Positions 17,680 through 18,817 of a stretch of DNA of 18,817 bases are shown piece after piece (the stretch's first letter is position 1; the number at the start of each line of letters is the position of its first letter). Source of the DNA: Carex sylvatica (lineage: Eukaryota; Streptophyta; Magnoliopsida; Poales; Cyperaceae); the NCBI GenBank assembly GCA_964058845.1, contig CAXKVR010000548.1, positions 1 through 18,817 of the forward strand, written 5' to 3'. Made by a program: the position numbers and the translations under genes. A model generated the notes under the pieces. The model made no database searches and was not told the origin of the DNA. It worked only from the letters and a program-made list of their open reading frames with translations.

Positions 17680-18280
17680 TTATTAAAATGAGTTAAGTCT
17701 GTTATGTTCTCGTTCGAACTTCATTTTGGAAATTCCATTTGTTGCACTTCATTTGATTATCTGTTGTCAAGTATATGCATTCATTTATATATTGTGGTAG
17801 AATTGTGAAAGTGATTTCGTATGAATTTTATTTTGTGAAAATAGAGTCTGATTGCAAGTCCAATAACCTGATAGTGGCAAATTCGCATTGAGAATGAAAT
17901 TCTCACCCCCACCCTTTGGGTACTTTTACAGGTTTTGGTGCGACTGGGTCTGGGGAGGCACGCGAGTAGTAGGCCCCCGGTATATGTCACCTTTACCATA
18001 GTCATTATTTTTATTTGACTGGAGATGTGTATTGTTATATGTACTGATTTTGTTGTATAGCTCTCTATGTCATACCTGACGGTTGGTATCTGTAGGAGAT
18101 ACCTTTGATTTATTATACTTGTACCAGTCTCGTGTACTTGGATTATTATATATATAACTTCTTTTATATATTTTGTCGTGTATTTCTGAGTATATGTTGA
18201 ACTGTCTTGTAAGTATACACGGAGTTGTATGCTTATGGCGGGGACTGTTGCGACCCGTGGCCGCGGGGTGTGACAACATG

Positions 18281-18817
18281 CATACACCTTTACAGTAAAG
18301 TTAATAAAGTGCATGCTATATTAAATTTATTTTATTCTAAAATTTTATATAGAAGACCTCAAAGTATTATATATTTTCTTCTAAGAGAATAAATTATGTA
18401 TATGATTATACGTTTTCTTGACTGTGTTTAATTCAAACTACATTTATTTTTTTTATTTAATTATCTTCAAAGTAACAATAATTACTATTTTATTTTTATT
18501 CTAATTTTCATTTATTTTTGTTGATGTGCTCTGTTTTTATTTTTTTTTGAAAATTTATTATTTTTACATATTATCAAACAAAATAGAAGCTTTATCCACC
18601 TTAAAAATATTCAATTTTTTTTTTTTTAATAAAATCAGTATTATTGTTTTATTTAAATGTTAAATTTTGATATATTATAAATACATTCTTAAATCATATT
18701 ATATTATATTATATTTGTATGAATTTTTATAAATAATATATAAAAAGATATGATTATTTTATAATAGTTCTCATATCTCATATATGTAGGTAGTTAAATA
18801 AATCAGCAATCGAACCG
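18281..18817. other. AT-rich flank of the LTR, no gene
   Basis: Very AT-rich DNA with T tracts (18541-18549, 18617-18629) and a short (ATATT)n run near 18698-18715. No element terminus, gene or promoter could be supported before the window ends. Confidence 0.45.

Larger units (their letters stand above)
15603..18275 (+). mobile_element. solo LTR of a retrotransposon (2,673 bp)
   Basis: The 5-mer ACATG occurs exactly at both edges (15598-15602 and 18276-18280), the TSD length usual for LTR retrotransposons. The LTR starts TGTTACG and ends TGTGACA, giving TG...CA ends with the short terminal inversion expected. No internal domain, primer-binding site or polypurine tract follows the right end, so this is a solo LTR left by recombination between two LTRs. 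Inside are the hairpin array (15747-16152), a TATA-like box (16802-16812), two tandem duplications, and a CTCACCCCCACCC...TTTTACAGG stretch (about 17901-17935). The GC-rich right end (CGCGGGGTGTGACA) and the length suggest Ty3/gypsy, but that is an impression. Orientation is inferred from the TATA-like box. Confidence 0.85.

Noticed and set aside
17781..18314. 177-codon minus-strand open frame, the longest in the window
   Set aside because: It runs antisense through the right part of the LTR, crosses the LTR end and TSD, and has no recognisable domain or codon pattern. Its length is explained by a low density of stop complements in the LTR sequence.

Overview
This window looks like intergenic DNA from a flowering plant. 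It is strongly AT-rich and full of A/T tracts. It carries at least nine miniature inverted-repeat elements bounded by convincing target-site duplications (TSDs) of hAT type (8 bp) or Mutator type (9-10 bp), and one solo LTR of a plant retrotransposon. I cannot assign a species from sequence alone. I found no convincing intact protein-coding gene, tRNA or rRNA. The longest open frame (177 codons, minus strand, 17781-18314) runs antisense through the LTR and out of it, and looks fortuitous.

Layout. 1-450: AT-rich, unassigned. 460-1038: half of one foldback element followed by a complete relative (661-1029). 1532-1827: hAT-type MITE. 1836-3685: unassigned apart from a short direct repeat. 3686-4042: foldback element with ~165-bp arms. 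4043-6529: mostly bare AT-rich DNA. 6538-7118: a second hAT-type MITE of the same family as the first, interrupted by a 220-bp Mutator-type MITE with an exact 9-bp TSD. 7359-7516: near-perfect hairpin element with an exact 9-bp TSD. 8282-8640 and 9671-10029: two pairs of Mutator-type MITEs enclosing an unexplained segment that looks richer in G+C. 11323-11623: palindromic element with an exact 9-bp TSD. 12517-12826: ~155-bp tandem duplication. 12845-13012: another Mutator-type MITE with an exact 9-bp TSD. 13301-14022: long-TIR Mutator-type element with a foreign-looking interior, possibly a captured exon. 14394-14806: foldback element with an exact 10-bp TSD. 14993-15480: two degenerate elements. 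15603-18275: 2,673-bp solo LTR with 5-bp TSD ACATG. 18281-18817: AT-rich tail.

The parts do not form a pathway; the window is a record of transposition. The clearest order of events is that the hAT-type MITE at 6538 inserted first and the Mutator-type MITE later landed 15 bp inside it. No transposase or polymerase frame is visible, so every element is non-autonomous. The features most worth a second look are the alternating hairpin array in the upstream part of the solo LTR (15747-16152), the modular termini shared by several Mutator-type MITEs with different subterminal palindromes, the near-perfect foldbacks (7359, 11323, 14394) as small-RNA sources, and the possible exon capture at 13301-14022. 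All alignments were done by eye, and family names rest on TSD length and terminal sequence, not on a database search.
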